DNA of 64,000 bases, from contig NZ_JBDLLW010000003.1 in assembly GCF_043789415.1 (NCBI RefSeq), forward strand, positions 248,001-312,000, in the 5' to 3' direction. Source of the DNA: Renibacterium sp043789415 (lineage in GTDB: Bacteria; Actinomycetota; Actinomycetes; Actinomycetales; Micrococcaceae). A model generated the notes under the pieces. That model had not been told where the DNA came from, did not search any database, and saw only the letters and a list, made by a program, of their open reading frames with translations. Positions 43,512 to 52,157 of the stretch are shown one piece after another. Positions within the stretch are counted from its first letter, which is position 1; every line of letters begins with the position of its first letter. The translations under genes and the position numbers were made by a program.

Positions 43512-45752
43512 CTACGAACCGCTCAAGACAACGAGCTGCGCGGTTGCCCTGGTCATCGCCACGTAGCGATCGACGGCGCCCTCGATCCCCTCGCCAAAGC
43601 TCTCTGGTGAAATCAGGATAACCAGGTCAAATTCCAGTCCTTTGACCAGCTCCGGAGTCAGTAAGCTGACCCGTGGGTTCGGCTCAAAGGACAGCGTCTG
43701 CGTTTCTAGAGCGCTGATCACGCAGACTATGCCCTCGTCATGAGTCGAGAGCCAGTCGTCGATAATCACCTGGAGCTCCGAAATAGCTGCATAGGTGACC
43801 GGAAGGCCATTGCTGCGGATCGACGTCGGCACATTGGCATCCGGCAGCGCAGCCCGAATCACCGGCTCCGCCTCGGTCATCACCTCTTCCGGCGTCCGGT
43901 AATTGATGGTCAGCGAGGCCAGCTCCACCCGGTCGAAACCGAGTCGCTCTAGTCGTTGCTGCCAGGACTCGGTGAATCCGTGCCTGGCCTGGGCCCGGTC
44001 TCCGACGATGGTGAAGCTCCGGGATGGGCAGCGCAGCAGCATCATCTGCCACTGCGCATCGGTGAGTTCCTGCGCTTCGTCGACCACGATATGCGCAAAC
44101 GGACCGGCGAGCAGTTCCGGACCGGCCGCCGCAGCGGCCTCGTCGTGAATCAAGGCGGCCCGCAGATCCTGGCCGCGTAACATGGACATCACGCCCAGCT
44201 CAGAGTCGTCGTCCCTGATCAGATCAGTCACCACATCGGACATACGTTCCTGTGCTGCGGCGGCAGCGGCAGCCTGGCGTTGCCGCCGTCGTGAAGCCTC
44301 CGGATCGCCGAGCCGCAATCTCGCAATGTCGAGAAAGGGCAGATCTGAAACCGTCCAGGCGCTGGGCTGAGCACGCTGCAACGCTGAGATCTCTTCGGAT
44401 TGCAGCCAGGGGGCGCAGCTTCGCAGATAAGCGGGCACCGACCAGAGGTCACCGACAATTTCGCCAGCTTCAAGCAACGGCCAGGCCTTTGCGAAGGTCT
44501 GTACCAGTTCACGGTTGGCCGCGAGCGAGCGGCGCAACCTGCTCTCGACGTCTTCGCCTTTGATCGAGTAGGCATCGAACTCGTCTTCGTCATCCTCCCA
44601 GTCCTCCAGTTCCGAACGGTGCTTATCTACCAGGATCCGGATCAGCGCATCCCAGATCTGATCCCGCGCCTCATTGTGTGGAGAAGCTGGATCCGCGGCG
44701 GCGAAGGCCTCCGCCCAATCGGCGGCGCTCAACCAGAGATCGGCCCAGGGGGTTTCTACCAGCATTCCGCCGGTAGGAGGTGTTTCATACAGCGCGACGG
44801 CGGGTTCAATCGCCGCCACCAATGCTGCAGTCGCCTTCAGCCGGGCCACCTCAGGATCTGTTTCTTCGACGGCGAGAGCACCTTCAGGTACTAAATTCCG
44901 CAAGGTGCAAGTCTGCACGCCTTCCTCACCTAGGCTGGGCAGCACATCAGCCACATAGTTCAGATAAGGCTGATGCGGACCGACGAACAGGACCTTGCCG
45001 CGATGGTGGCCAAGCTGCGGATCCGCGTAGAGCAAATAGGCGGTGCGATGCAGCGCGACCACTGTTTTACCGGTTCCAGGGCCGCCGTCGACCACGAGTG
45101 CGCCCCTCGATCCCGCGCGAATAATTGCGTCCTGATCGGCTTGGATAGTGCCCAGCACATCCCTCATCCGGGGTGATCGATTGCCGCCCAGGCTGGCGAT
45201 GAACGCCGATTGATCATCGAGCGCAGCACGGCCTTGCAGGCCTTCCGGGGTGAAAACCTCATCCCAGTAGTCGGTGATTCGTCCCTGCGCCCAGCGATAG
45301 CGCCGTCTGCTGAGCAGTCCCATGGGGTTGGCGTGCGTCGCACCGAAGAAGGGCTCAGCAGCCGGGCCGCGCCAGTCAAGCAATAGGCGATGGCCGGAGC
45401 TGTCGGTCAACCCGAAACGGCCAATATAAACAGGATCGGGATGCTCGGCGCTGATCATCTGCCCTAAACAGAGGTCCAGCCCGAAGCGGCGCAGGGCACG
45501 CAGCCGCGCGGTCAGCCGATGGATTTCCTGGTCGCGGTCCAGAGCCGCCTGACCTTTACCCGCTGGGGCCTTGCGCTCGGCCTCAAGGCGCTTGGAAAGC
45601 TCGGTTATGCTCTGTTCAAGACTTCGCTCGATGGCGATGAAATGACGCTCGTCCTGGGCGATCAGCGCCGGATCGGCTTTAGCTGAGAGATTCTGGGGAA
45701 GGTTAAAGGCGCTACTGGTCAGGGGGCTCATCACGATTGTTCTCGCTCTCAT
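43512..45752 (-). CDS. helR: HelR-type RNA polymerase-displacing helicase-like ATPase
   Basis: A 746-residue SF1-like ATPase of the HelD/HelR group. It has a coiled-coil N-terminal arm (~20-90: IAIERSLEQSITELSKRLEA), then DPVYIGRFGL and LLLDWRGPAAEPFF typical of HelD, Walker A GGPGTGKTV near residue 222, VVDEAQELTDAQWQ (motif II) and GDRAQARHGF. Actinobacterial HelR ejects RNA polymerase from DNA and thereby removes rifamycin from it. A rifamycin-associated element lies ~50 bases upstream, which supports HelR over plain HelD. The start at 45752 has GAAGG eight bases before it; ATG at 45731 is an alternative. Confidence 0.85.
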   Translation of the reverse strand: MRARTIVMSPLTSSAFNLPQNLSAKADPALIAQDERHFIAIERSLEQSITELSKRLEAERKAPAGKGQAALDRDQEIHRLTARLRALRRFGLDLCLGQMISAEHPDPVYIGRFGLTDSSGHRLLLDWRGPAAEPFFGATHANPMGLLSRRRYRWAQGRITDYWDEVFTPEGLQGRAALDDQSAFIASLGGNRSPRMRDVLGTIQADQDAIIRAGSRGALVVDGGPGTGKTVVALHRTAYLLYADPQLGHHRGKVLFVGPHQPYLNYVADVLPSLGEEGVQTCTLRNLVPEGALAVEETDPEVARLKATAALVAAIEPAVALYETPPTGGMLVETPWADLWLSAADWAEAFAAADPASPHNEARDQIWDALIRILVDKHRSELEDWEDDEDEFDAYSIKGEDVESRLRRSLAANRELVQTFAKAWPLLEAGEIVGDLWSVPAYLRSCAPWLQSEEISALQRAQPSAWTVSDLPFLDIARLRLGDPEASRRRQRQAAAAAAAQERMSDVVTDLIRDDDSELGVMSMLRGQDLRAALIHDEAAAAAGPELLAGPFAHIVVDEAQELTDAQWQMMLLRCPSRSFTIVGDRAQARHGFTESWQQRLERLGFDRVELASLTINYRTPEEVMTEAEPVIRAALPDANVPTSIRSNGLPVTYAAISELQVIIDDWLSTHDEGIVCVISALETQTLSFEPNPRVSLLTPELVKGLEFDLVILISPESFGEGIEGAVDRYVAMTRATAQLVVLSGS

Positions 45753-45803
45753 CCTCGCGGCCTTCGGTATTGCTGCCGCGACTGACCATTGTGCGCCTCA
45801 GAG

Positions 45804-45823
45804 GGGGCCTTGCCGCAAGCCCC
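45804..45823 (-). promoter_or_regulatory. rifamycin-associated element (RAE) upstream of helR
   Basis: Read on the minus strand, the core GGGGCTTGCGGCAAGGCCCC matches, from memory, the published RAE that precedes rifamycin resistance genes in actinobacteria. It extends to a slightly asymmetric inverted repeat at 45801-45826. A TATACC box (minus strand, 45836-45831) lies directly upstream and may be the -10, which would put the RAE at or just after the transcription start. Confidence 0.8.
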
Positions 45824-45841
45824 CTCTCAAGGTATAAATTG

Positions 45842-45873
45842 AAAATGGAGGCGGGATATCCCACCTCCATTTT
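45842..45873. terminator. near-perfect palindrome, terminator or operator before helR
   Basis: AAAATGGAGG-C-GGGATATCCC-A-CCTCCATTTT, one mismatched pair, 32 bases. Strong stem with T-runs on both outer ends, so it can terminate in both directions. It is also right upstream of the helR -10 candidate and might act as a DNA-binding site. Confidence 0.5.
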
Positions 45874-45915
45874 TGTGCCCATGACGAAGAAGTACCCGCA
45901 CCTCGACCAAACAGT

Positions 45916-46010
45916 GTCCAGCCATCCCACTCAGTGGTACGGAAGTGACAGAAGTGATAACCAAATCGTCACTTCAGCAACTCTGGTAACACTCAGTGGG
46001 ATAACTGGAC
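45916..46010. repeat. nested inverted repeats between helR and the alpha-mannosidase
   Basis: Outer arms 45916-45934 and 45992-46010 match at 16 of 19 bases. Inside, GAAGTGAC (45942-45949) pairs perfectly with GTCACTTC (45968-45975). The right arm also overlaps the 46005-46041 hairpin, so two mutually exclusive folds are possible. No coding frame is convincing. The role is unknown: terminator complex, small RNA, or remnant of a small mobile element. Confidence 0.5.
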
Positions 46011-46041
46011 GGGGCGGTGCGACTCAGCTGGCCCCGCCCAG
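46005..46041 (-). terminator. terminator hairpin after the alpha-mannosidase gene
   Basis: CTGGACGGGG (46005-46014) pairs with CCCCGCCCAG (46032-46041) with one mismatch. It lies 14 bases past the GH38 stop in its reading direction and runs into TTATCC. Confidence 0.55.
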
Positions 46042-46054
46042 TTCTGGAGACCGC

Positions 46055-49000
46055 TTAGCGTTTGAACCTCAAGGTGAGTATTTGGAAGGGCCGCAAGGTC
46101 AGCTCGACCGAGTCAGCGCCCAGCAGCACTCCCACGGGAGCCTCCACTGTTTCTTCCAGCAAGTTGGTAACCTCGACGCCGGTCACCGGGAAGGTCGCCC
46201 GGATCAGACCGGTGGACCGCTCCCCCAAGGATTCGTACAGACGGACGACGACGTCTCCCGAGCCGTCCTCGGCGAGCTTGACGGCCTCCACCACCAGGGC
46301 GGCATTGAAGACGCTAAACAGCGGTTCCACGGCCTCTGCGCCGCTGATGCTGCGCGGGGCCAGATTGGTCCGATAGCCCTCTTCGACGGCGTCGGCAATC
46401 TGGGCGCCGGGGCGAATGGTCACCACCAGCTCGTGCTCTCCCCGATCGGTGAAGGGATCCGGGGATTTAGGTGCCCTGAGCAGGGATAGCCGCACGGTCG
46501 TGGTGGTACCGCCATCAGCTTCGCGTACCGCGCGTGTAACGTCGTGCCCGTACGTTGCAGCATTGCTGACCGCCACCCCGTACCCGGCTTCAGCGACGTG
46601 GATCCAGCGATGTGCGCAGATCTCGAATTTGGCGGCTTCCCAGGAGGTATTGGTATGCGTCGGTCGGAAGACGTGGCCGAATTGAGTCTCTGAGGCGCTC
46701 CGGTCAGCTCTGACATCCAATTCGAAGCCGAGCTTGAGCAGCTTCTGGCTCTCCTGCCAGTCAATGTGATTACTGATGGTCAGCGAGGGCGATCCCGCAG
46801 AGAGACTGATCCGCTGGGTGAGCGGCGAGGCGCCGATCAGCCGCTCGACCACGACGACGGCGTCCCACCCCGCGCTCTCCAGCGTCACGGAGCGAGCCTC
46901 ACGGCAGTCGGTGACATTGTGCCGGTAGAACTCGTCGATGTCCCAGGCATCCCAGGCATTGGGGGTGTCCCTGTGCAGTTCCAGATGATTGCCCGCTCCC
47001 CCGGGAGCAATGGCCTCGCGGCCGCTTGCATAGTCCATCAGCGAGGTGACCAGGCCATTGGAGTCGATGACCGCCCGGATGATTCCGTTGTCCAGCACAT
47101 AGCCGCCGTCGAGTTCGGAGATCTCGACCGGAGCATCAACGCTCACCGCGGGAGCGGCGGCGAGAGCAGGGATGCCCGACCGCTCGTGCGGGGCAGCATT
47201 GAAGGTGAATTGGGTGTCGCCTTCACCGACCAGGGCACGCATCGAGGAGGTGATGATTCCTTCGAGCTGCTGGGCGATCGCGGCGTAGTTCCTTTCGGCG
47301 TCCTGGTGCACCCAGGCGATTGAGCTGCCCGGCAGAATATCGTGGAACTGCTGCAACAGGACCAGCTGCCAGAGCCTCTTGAGCTCCGCGGCCGGGTAGG
47401 CCGATCCTTTGCGCACGGCCGCGGTGGCGGCCCACAGCTCCGCTTCGCGGAGCAGATGCTCGCTGCGCCGGTTGCCCTTCTTGGTGTTCGACTGCGAGGT
47501 GTAAGTGCCACGGTGCAATTCCAGGTACATTTCCCCGAGCCACACCGGCGGCGCCGGGTATTCTGCCTGTGCCTGCTCGAAGAAGCTCTTCGCACTGCCC
47601 ATTCTGACCGCCGGAGAGCCCTCTAACGAGCCGGTGCGCCGCGCCGCGGCGATCATCTCGCGGGTTGGCCCGCCCCCGCCGTCGCCCCAGCCGAAGGGCA
47701 CCAGGGAGACATTGCTGCGCCCTTTCTCCCGGTAGTTGCTCTGCGCATGAGCCAGCTCGCGCCCGCTCAATTCGCTGTTGTAGGTATCCGCGGGAGGGAA
47801 ATGCGTGAAAACGCGGGTGCCGTCGATGCCCTCCCATTGGAAGGTGTGGTGCGGCATGACATTGACCTGGTTCCAAGAGATCTTCTGAGTCAGGAACCAG
47901 TCGATGCCGGCCGAAGCCACGATCTGCGGCAGGGCGCCCGAATAGCCGAAGGAGTCGGGCAGCCAGGCTTCTTTGCAATCCACCCCGAATTCGCGGCGGA
48001 AGAAGCTCTTGCCTTCCAAGAACTGCCGAGCCATCGCCTCGCTGCCGGGCATATTGGTATCGGATTCCACCCACATGCCGCCGACCGGAACGAACTGTCC
48101 GGCCGCAACCTTGAGCTTAATGCGCTCGAAAAGCTCCGGGTAGAACTCCTTGATCCAGGAGAGCTGCTGGGCCGAGGAACAGGAGAAGACGAAGTCCGGA
48201 TGCTCGTCCATCAAAGCCACCACATTGGAGAAGGTGCGGGCGCACTTCCTGATGGTTTCCCGGACCGGCCAGAGCCACGCGGAATCGATGTGCGCGTGCC
48301 CGGTGGCCACGATCTGGTGTGCCGAAGCATAAGCAGGCTGACTGAGTACCCCCGCGAGAGCCTCCCTGCCTGCCGCAGCGGTGCCGGAGACGTCATCGGG
48401 ATCCATCACATCCAGCATCCGCTCCAGGGCACGCAAGATCTCGTGCCTGCGCGGCAGTTCAGTGGGCAACTCGTGCATCAGCCCGGCCAGGGTCCAGACA
48501 TCCTGCCGCAGCTCCCAGACCGTCTCGTCAAGTACCGCGAGGGCCACTCCACCGAACACGTAGAGCGGCTTCTTGCCCGCGGTTGCTTTATCGCCCAAGG
48601 GATTGGGCTGGAAGGTCCAGCCCTGAGCGACGTCGGGGTTTGCCGCAGCCTCGATATAGAAATCGATGGCGCCGTCAGCACCGATGCCCAATCGCTCTAC
48701 CGGAAGGTATTTATTGCGCGGAGACAACGCTTTGAGGATGCTTCCATCGCGGTGCCAAGCGATGCCTTCACACTGGAAGCCGGGCATCTCATCGCTGTAA
48801 CCGAGCTCGGCCACGATCTCGAGCCGGTGCCCCGAGGAGAGCAAGTCTTCGGGTAGCTGACCCGTGATGTGCAGCCATCGCGTGCTCCAAGGGGCGCCCC
48901 AGGGCTCACCGCTCGTCACGGGCCGATACTGCTGGAGGATCGCCTCACTGAAGGGCACGGGCTCATCTGGCACGTCCCATCCACTCACGGCAAGCGGCAG

Positions 49001-49084
49001 TGACCTCAGATAGCTTGCCTGATCCAGGCGCTCGCGAACGAACCTGTCCAAGCGGGCCTCAGTCAGATGACGATCATCGTGCAC
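46055..49084 (-). CDS. GH38 alpha-mannosidase
   Basis: A ~1009-residue cytoplasmic alpha-mannosidase. After a ~250-residue N-terminal domain, the GH38 barrel starts with the zinc motif GHAHIDSAWLWPVRET and holds the nucleophile Asp377 in WLPDSFGYSGALPQ. A middle helical domain (~515-620) and C-terminal beta domains follow. It removes alpha-mannose from oligomannosides or N-glycans and complements the beta-mannosidase operon 10 kb away. I prefer the GTG at 49084, which has GGAGG eight bases upstream, over the GTG at 49099, which has no ribosome-binding site. Confidence 0.92.
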   Translation of the reverse strand: MHDDRHLTEARLDRFVRERLDQASYLRSLPLAVSGWDVPDEPVPFSEAILQQYRPVTSGEPWGAPWSTRWLHITGQLPEDLLSSGHRLEIVAELGYSDEMPGFQCEGIAWHRDGSILKALSPRNKYLPVERLGIGADGAIDFYIEAAANPDVAQGWTFQPNPLGDKATAGKKPLYVFGGVALAVLDETVWELRQDVWTLAGLMHELPTELPRRHEILRALERMLDVMDPDDVSGTAAAGREALAGVLSQPAYASAHQIVATGHAHIDSAWLWPVRETIRKCARTFSNVVALMDEHPDFVFSCSSAQQLSWIKEFYPELFERIKLKVAAGQFVPVGGMWVESDTNMPGSEAMARQFLEGKSFFRREFGVDCKEAWLPDSFGYSGALPQIVASAGIDWFLTQKISWNQVNVMPHHTFQWEGIDGTRVFTHFPPADTYNSELSGRELAHAQSNYREKGRSNVSLVPFGWGDGGGGPTREMIAAARRTGSLEGSPAVRMGSAKSFFEQAQAEYPAPPVWLGEMYLELHRGTYTSQSNTKKGNRRSEHLLREAELWAATAAVRKGSAYPAAELKRLWQLVLLQQFHDILPGSSIAWVHQDAERNYAAIAQQLEGIITSSMRALVGEGDTQFTFNAAPHERSGIPALAAAPAVSVDAPVEISELDGGYVLDNGIIRAVIDSNGLVTSLMDYASGREAIAPGGAGNHLELHRDTPNAWDAWDIDEFYRHNVTDCREARSVTLESAGWDAVVVVERLIGASPLTQRISLSAGSPSLTISNHIDWQESQKLLKLGFELDVRADRSASETQFGHVFRPTHTNTSWEAAKFEICAHRWIHVAEAGYGVAVSNAATYGHDVTRAVREADGGTTTTVRLSLLRAPKSPDPFTDRGEHELVVTIRPGAQIADAVEEGYRTNLAPRSISGAEAVEPLFSVFNAALVVEAVKLAEDGSGDVVVRLYESLGERSTGLIRATFPVTGVEVTNLLEETVEAPVGVLLGADSVELTLRPFQILTLRFKR

Positions 49085-49119
49085 AAGGATCTCCTCCACG
49101 GGGATTTTTATCTCTAGTA

Positions 49120-49132
49120 TCGATTTAATCGA
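49120..49132. promoter_or_regulatory. perfect 13-base palindrome upstream of the alpha-mannosidase
   Basis: TCGATT-T-AATCGA lies 35 bases upstream of the chosen GH38 start. Size and A/T-rich centre suit a LacI, ROK or similar sugar-regulator site; the binding protein is not identified. Confidence 0.45.
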
Positions 49133-49365
49133 GCCTAATCCGGTTAAGCTGATATTGCCAACGCGACAAACCAGCGCTCAGCCTATCCACAAGGTAGGGG
49201 CTCGACAAGACATCGAGAGAGGTTGTGAGGAAGTTCCAAGCTTAAGCGAGAGATGCGGTTCAAGTTGTGCTGTACGAGCGCGACAGCGGGGATTTCTCTC
49301 ACCGATAGGAGCCACGACGTCGCAGAACGTGCTGAGAATCCTTGGCTAAGCGGGCTCTCAGGAAC
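49133..49365. other. intergenic region with nothing firmly identified
   Basis: Sequence between the alpha-mannosidase promoter and the end of the HNH gene. Small stems can be drawn (CTCGA/TCGAG near 49200), but no overall fold stands out. No open frame resembles a protein. The unusually AAG/GAG-rich stretch at 49210-49280 differs from its neighbours. Confidence 0.35.
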
Positions 49366-49863
49366 TCAGGCCGCTGATTCGCTCAGAAACGGATCCCATT
49401 CAGGAACAGGTTTCTCCAGTTCTCGAATCTGCCAGTGCCCGCCGCGTGGCGGCCGCGGAGTCAGCCGCAACTGCCAATTCATCTCTGCGGGGGTGTGATC
49501 TCCCTTGCGGTTATTGCAGCTCAAGCAGCAGGCCACCAGATTCTCCCAGCTATGAGCGCCGCCGCGAGATTTGGGTTGAATGTGATCTATCGTGCTGGCG
49601 GATTTTCCGCAGTAACCGCAGCGATGATCGTCCCTCCGCAGAACACCACGCCGGCTGACCGGCGTCTGGCGGTTATACGGCAAGCGAATATAGCGATTGA
49701 GCAGAATCACCGAGGGGCGACCCAGAATGTCCTGGGCACCCACCACGGGGTCGTCGCCTTCGGCTAAAACCGAGGCTTTGCCCGCGAGGACAAGGATCAA
49801 TGCCCGGCGGAAGGTAACAACCGCAAGGGGTTCGTATCCAGCATTCAGAACAAGAGTACGCAT
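49366..49863 (-). CDS. HNH endonuclease family protein
   Basis: A 165-residue protein widely conserved in actinobacteria. The N-terminus reads MRTLVLNAGYEPLAVVTFRR. The HNH region has two zinc CxxC pairs (CGYCGK and CLSCN) around the catalytic STIDHIQPKSRGGAHSWENL. It is a stand-alone gene with no toxin, methylase or phage neighbour; despite the nuclease fold, its job in the cell is unknown. Confidence 0.88.
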   Translation of the reverse strand: MRTLVLNAGYEPLAVVTFRRALILVLAGKASVLAEGDDPVVGAQDILGRPSVILLNRYIRLPYNRQTPVSRRGVLRRDDHRCGYCGKSASTIDHIQPKSRGGAHSWENLVACCLSCNNRKGDHTPAEMNWQLRLTPRPPRGGHWQIRELEKPVPEWDPFLSESAA

Positions 49864-50038
49864 AGACGTAGTTCCTCTTCGCTGACCCGGAGTCGTTTCG
49901 GCGGAGCCGGCTGCCCTGTCGCAGCCCCGAGTCTTGAACTCAAGACAAGCCTAGGCGGAACACCCATGAATCAGCGAATTCTGCACCGCTCCGCCAGCAC
50001 GTGTCGGAAAGAATTCACCTGGACGCAACGTTAAAGCA

Positions 50039-50072
50039 CTGGAGTCCCACACCGTACGGTGTGGGACTCCAG
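50039..50072 (-). terminator. perfect palindromic hairpin after the NlpC/P60-like gene
   Basis: A 34-base perfect palindrome, CTGGAGTCCCACACCGT and its mirror, 16 bases past the stop at 50089 in the reading direction. No long T-run follows. Confidence 0.75.
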
Positions 50073-50088
50073 TCAAAACTCTCAGGTA

Positions 50089-50877
50089 CTAGTGCCCGAT
50101 AGCGATGAACGCGGTAGGAGCGCCGCTGCTGATGTTCACCGAGAACAGCGCGGTGGTGCCACCGCTCCAGCCACCGTGCACAGCCATGCCATTACCTACG
50201 TAAACCGCGATGTGCTGTCCACCGAAACCGTTGCTGCTGTAATAGACCAAGTCGCCCGGCTGTGCTTCACCCTGGCTGATGGTGCGCCCCAGTGAAAGAT
50301 AACCCGACGGCCAGCCGTGATAGAAGATGCCAGCGGCGGCCAGGGAGTTACTGGCCAGCGCGGTGCAGTCCTGAGCGACTCCCAGCTGAGCGTAAGCCGC
50401 TGCAGCAATGGTCGCGCCGATACCGCTCTTGGAAGCAGTCGGAGCAGCTTTCGTGGCCTGCGGAGCGGCAGGGGCAGCAGCCGGCACTGCCTGAGCAGCG
50501 GCCGCAGGCTTCTCAGCTACCGCGGTGGTGCTATTGCTCTGAGCTTCAACGGCAGGAGCGTTCAACTCAGCGGCCGGTGTCGAAGACGAAGCCTTCGGGC
50601 TCTGGAAAGTGATCTGAACTTTCGAAGAGGCCGTGACGGCCTGCGACAAGTTCTGAATCTTCAGGGTGGAGGTATTGCTGTCACGCTCGACATCGGTCGG
50701 CTGTGCCGCGTTGGCCGCGATCCCCGTGGTCAGCACCAGACCGGATGCTGCCGCAATAACCGCAGCTTGACGACCGACCCCACCGGCGTTGTCGCTGACG
50801 GCTTTGGCAATAACTGCTATCGAGCTGGTCTTAGCGACCTCTGCTCGGTGCCGTGCGATCCCTTCACGATTGCTCAT
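50089..50877 (-). CDS. NlpC/P60-type secreted protein with divergent catalytic motif
   Basis: A 262-residue exported protein. A ~37-residue basic lead (GIARHRAEVAKTSSIAVI) precedes a hydrophobic export segment ending GIAANAA, then a long Ala/Pro/Ser-rich linker and a C-terminal papain-like domain (~150-262). The putative nucleophile Cys171 sits in AQDCTALASNS instead of DCSGF, and His222 in GQHIAVYVGNG. It should cut peptidoglycan stem peptides, if active. The ATG at 50877 follows GAAAGAGAGACCC. It is ~100 bases after its paralogue and may share that gene's c-di-AMP-controlled transcript. Confidence 0.8.
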   Translation of the reverse strand: MSNREGIARHRAEVAKTSSIAVIAKAVSDNAGGVGRQAAVIAAASGLVLTTGIAANAAQPTDVERDSNTSTLKIQNLSQAVTASSKVQITFQSPKASSSTPAAELNAPAVEAQSNSTTAVAEKPAAAAQAVPAAAPAAPQATKAAPTASKSGIGATIAAAAYAQLGVAQDCTALASNSLAAAGIFYHGWPSGYLSLGRTISQGEAQPGDLVYYSSNGFGGQHIAVYVGNGMAVHGGWSGGTTALFSVNISSGAPTAFIAIGH

Positions 50878-50976
50878 GGGTCTCTCTTTCAATTCCTCTT
50901 GGCTACGATGCGATGTGTTTGCGTTCATGACACGGAGGTTTTTGTCTGCGAGCCTCCGCGCCCGCTTCTCAAGTGA

Positions 50977-51744
50977 TTAGGGCATGGTGTAGAAAACAGC
51001 GGAGCCCACAGCGGTCACCGAGGTGAGCTGAGTTCCGTCGGAGGGGTTCAAAGCACCGATCTCCATACCGTTTCCAACGTAGATTGCCACATGGGAGCCA
51101 CCGTTCTGAACGACCAGGTCGCCCGGCTTAGGTGTGGAAGTCTGGACCATCACGCCCCACTGATTAGTGCGCGGGATCGAGATGCCGGCCTGGGCATAAG
51201 CCCACTGCACGAAGCCTGAGCAGTCCCAACCGGTCACCGGGCTGGTTCCACCGAAAACATAAGCGTGTCCGATGCCGGAGTAAGCAACTGCGGCGACGCC
51301 GGAGAGCTTTCCGGATCCTACGGTAGCTTTATCGGGCGATGCGACCTTGGCGGGAGCGGCGGCCGGCGCCTTGGCCTGGCTCTGCTCAACCTGCTGCGAG
51401 GCCGGCTTCACGTCCTGAGCCTGCGCATCCACCTGGGTGAGCTCAAGGCTTGAGGCGGTTGCGGGCTGCTGGAACTTGAGAGTGAGATTCTTGGCTGCTG
51501 AAACAACCTGAGCGACGTCGGAAGTCGTCCGACTGGATGCTGCGTCCTGAGCTGCGGTGCCATCGGTGTTCGCGGCCAAAGCCGGGATTCCGAAGCTCGT
51601 CACAAGCCCAGTGGCCACGGCAACAACAGCTGCCTGACGACCAAAGCTGCCAGCATTTGAAGAAACCGCTTTTGAAATTTCACTCAGGCGATTGCTACTG
51701 ACAGTGGCCGCGCGGTGGCGACCGATAGATGCCTTTGAAGACAC
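50977..51744 (-). CDS. NlpC/P60 peptidoglycan endopeptidase under c-di-AMP control
   Basis: A 255-residue exported hydrolase. The N-terminus repeats the lead of its paralogue (IGRHRAATVSSNRLSEISKA, then SSNAGSFGRQAAVVAVATG), then export segment, Ala/Gln-rich linker and a classical NlpC/P60 domain: nucleophile Cys175 in GWDCSGFVQWAY and His218 in GGSHVAIYVGNG. It would cleave D-gamma-Glu-diaminoacid bonds during wall growth or resuscitation. GTG start at 51744 lies 17 bases after a c-di-AMP riboswitch, with GGGAGAGG in between. Confidence 0.9.
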   Translation of the reverse strand: MSSKASIGRHRAATVSSNRLSEISKAVSSNAGSFGRQAAVVAVATGLVTSFGIPALAANTDGTAAQDAASSRTTSDVAQVVSAAKNLTLKFQQPATASSLELTQVDAQAQDVKPASQQVEQSQAKAPAAAPAKVASPDKATVGSGKLSGVAAVAYSGIGHAYVFGGTSPVTGWDCSGFVQWAYAQAGISIPRTNQWGVMVQTSTPKPGDLVVQNGGSHVAIYVGNGMEIGALNPSDGTQLTSVTAVGSAVFYTMP

Positions 51745-51761
51745 TTTTAACCTCTCCCAAA

Positions 51762-51901
51762 GCCTGCGAGGTAAGCTGTCGGATTCGGATGGGAGTCACC
51801 CGGCCGCATTGACTCATCAGATTGACCGATGAACTTCTGCGGCTTCACCCCAAGGACTTCATTGAAGAAGCCCGCATGTGGTTCCCCCGTCTCTGCCAGA
51901 C
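51762..51901 (-). promoter_or_regulatory. c-di-AMP riboswitch (ydaO-yuaA class)
   Basis: On the minus strand the conserved boxes occur in order: GAGACGGGGGAACC near 51893, TTGGGGTGAA near 51855, and CCGAATCCGACAGCTTACCT followed by CGCAGG near 51768. GTCTG and CAGGC at the two ends (51901 and 51762) can form the P1 stem. The ribosome-binding site of the NlpC/P60 gene follows directly. In actinobacteria this class controls wall hydrolase genes. Confidence 0.95.
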
Positions 51902-52035
51902 GAATGTTGCGAACGGATCTCGAGGTAATGGCAGAGTTAGGCTATCTACCCGAGAGCGCCAACTTCCTACAAAATTTGGCGCAAAAACAACGGTACATGA
52001 GGTTCGGGGGAATGTCACATTCTGATCACGGAAAA

Positions 52036-52062
52036 GTTATATTTCGGAAACAGCCGTGACAA
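52036..52062 (-). promoter_or_regulatory. promoter candidate for the first riboswitch transcript
   Basis: Minus strand TTGTCA (52062-52057) and TATAAC (52041-52036) or the shifted TAACTT with a 17-base spacer. It would start RNA about 130 bases before the riboswitch. The rest of 51902-52157 holds no gene. Confidence 0.4.
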
Positions 52063-52157
52063 TCCGGTAATTAATCCACTCCGGAGTCTTGCTCTGACCG
52101 GCAGTTTTATTCGCGATCAGGCCCTGAAATCAGCAGTGTAAAGATTGTGAAAATTAT

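Noticed and set aside
49133..49863. HEARO/omega-RNA plus IscB-like system, suggested by an HNH gene beside non-coding DNA
   Set aside because: The HNH protein lacks RuvC and bridge-helix regions and belongs to a common stand-alone actinobacterial family.
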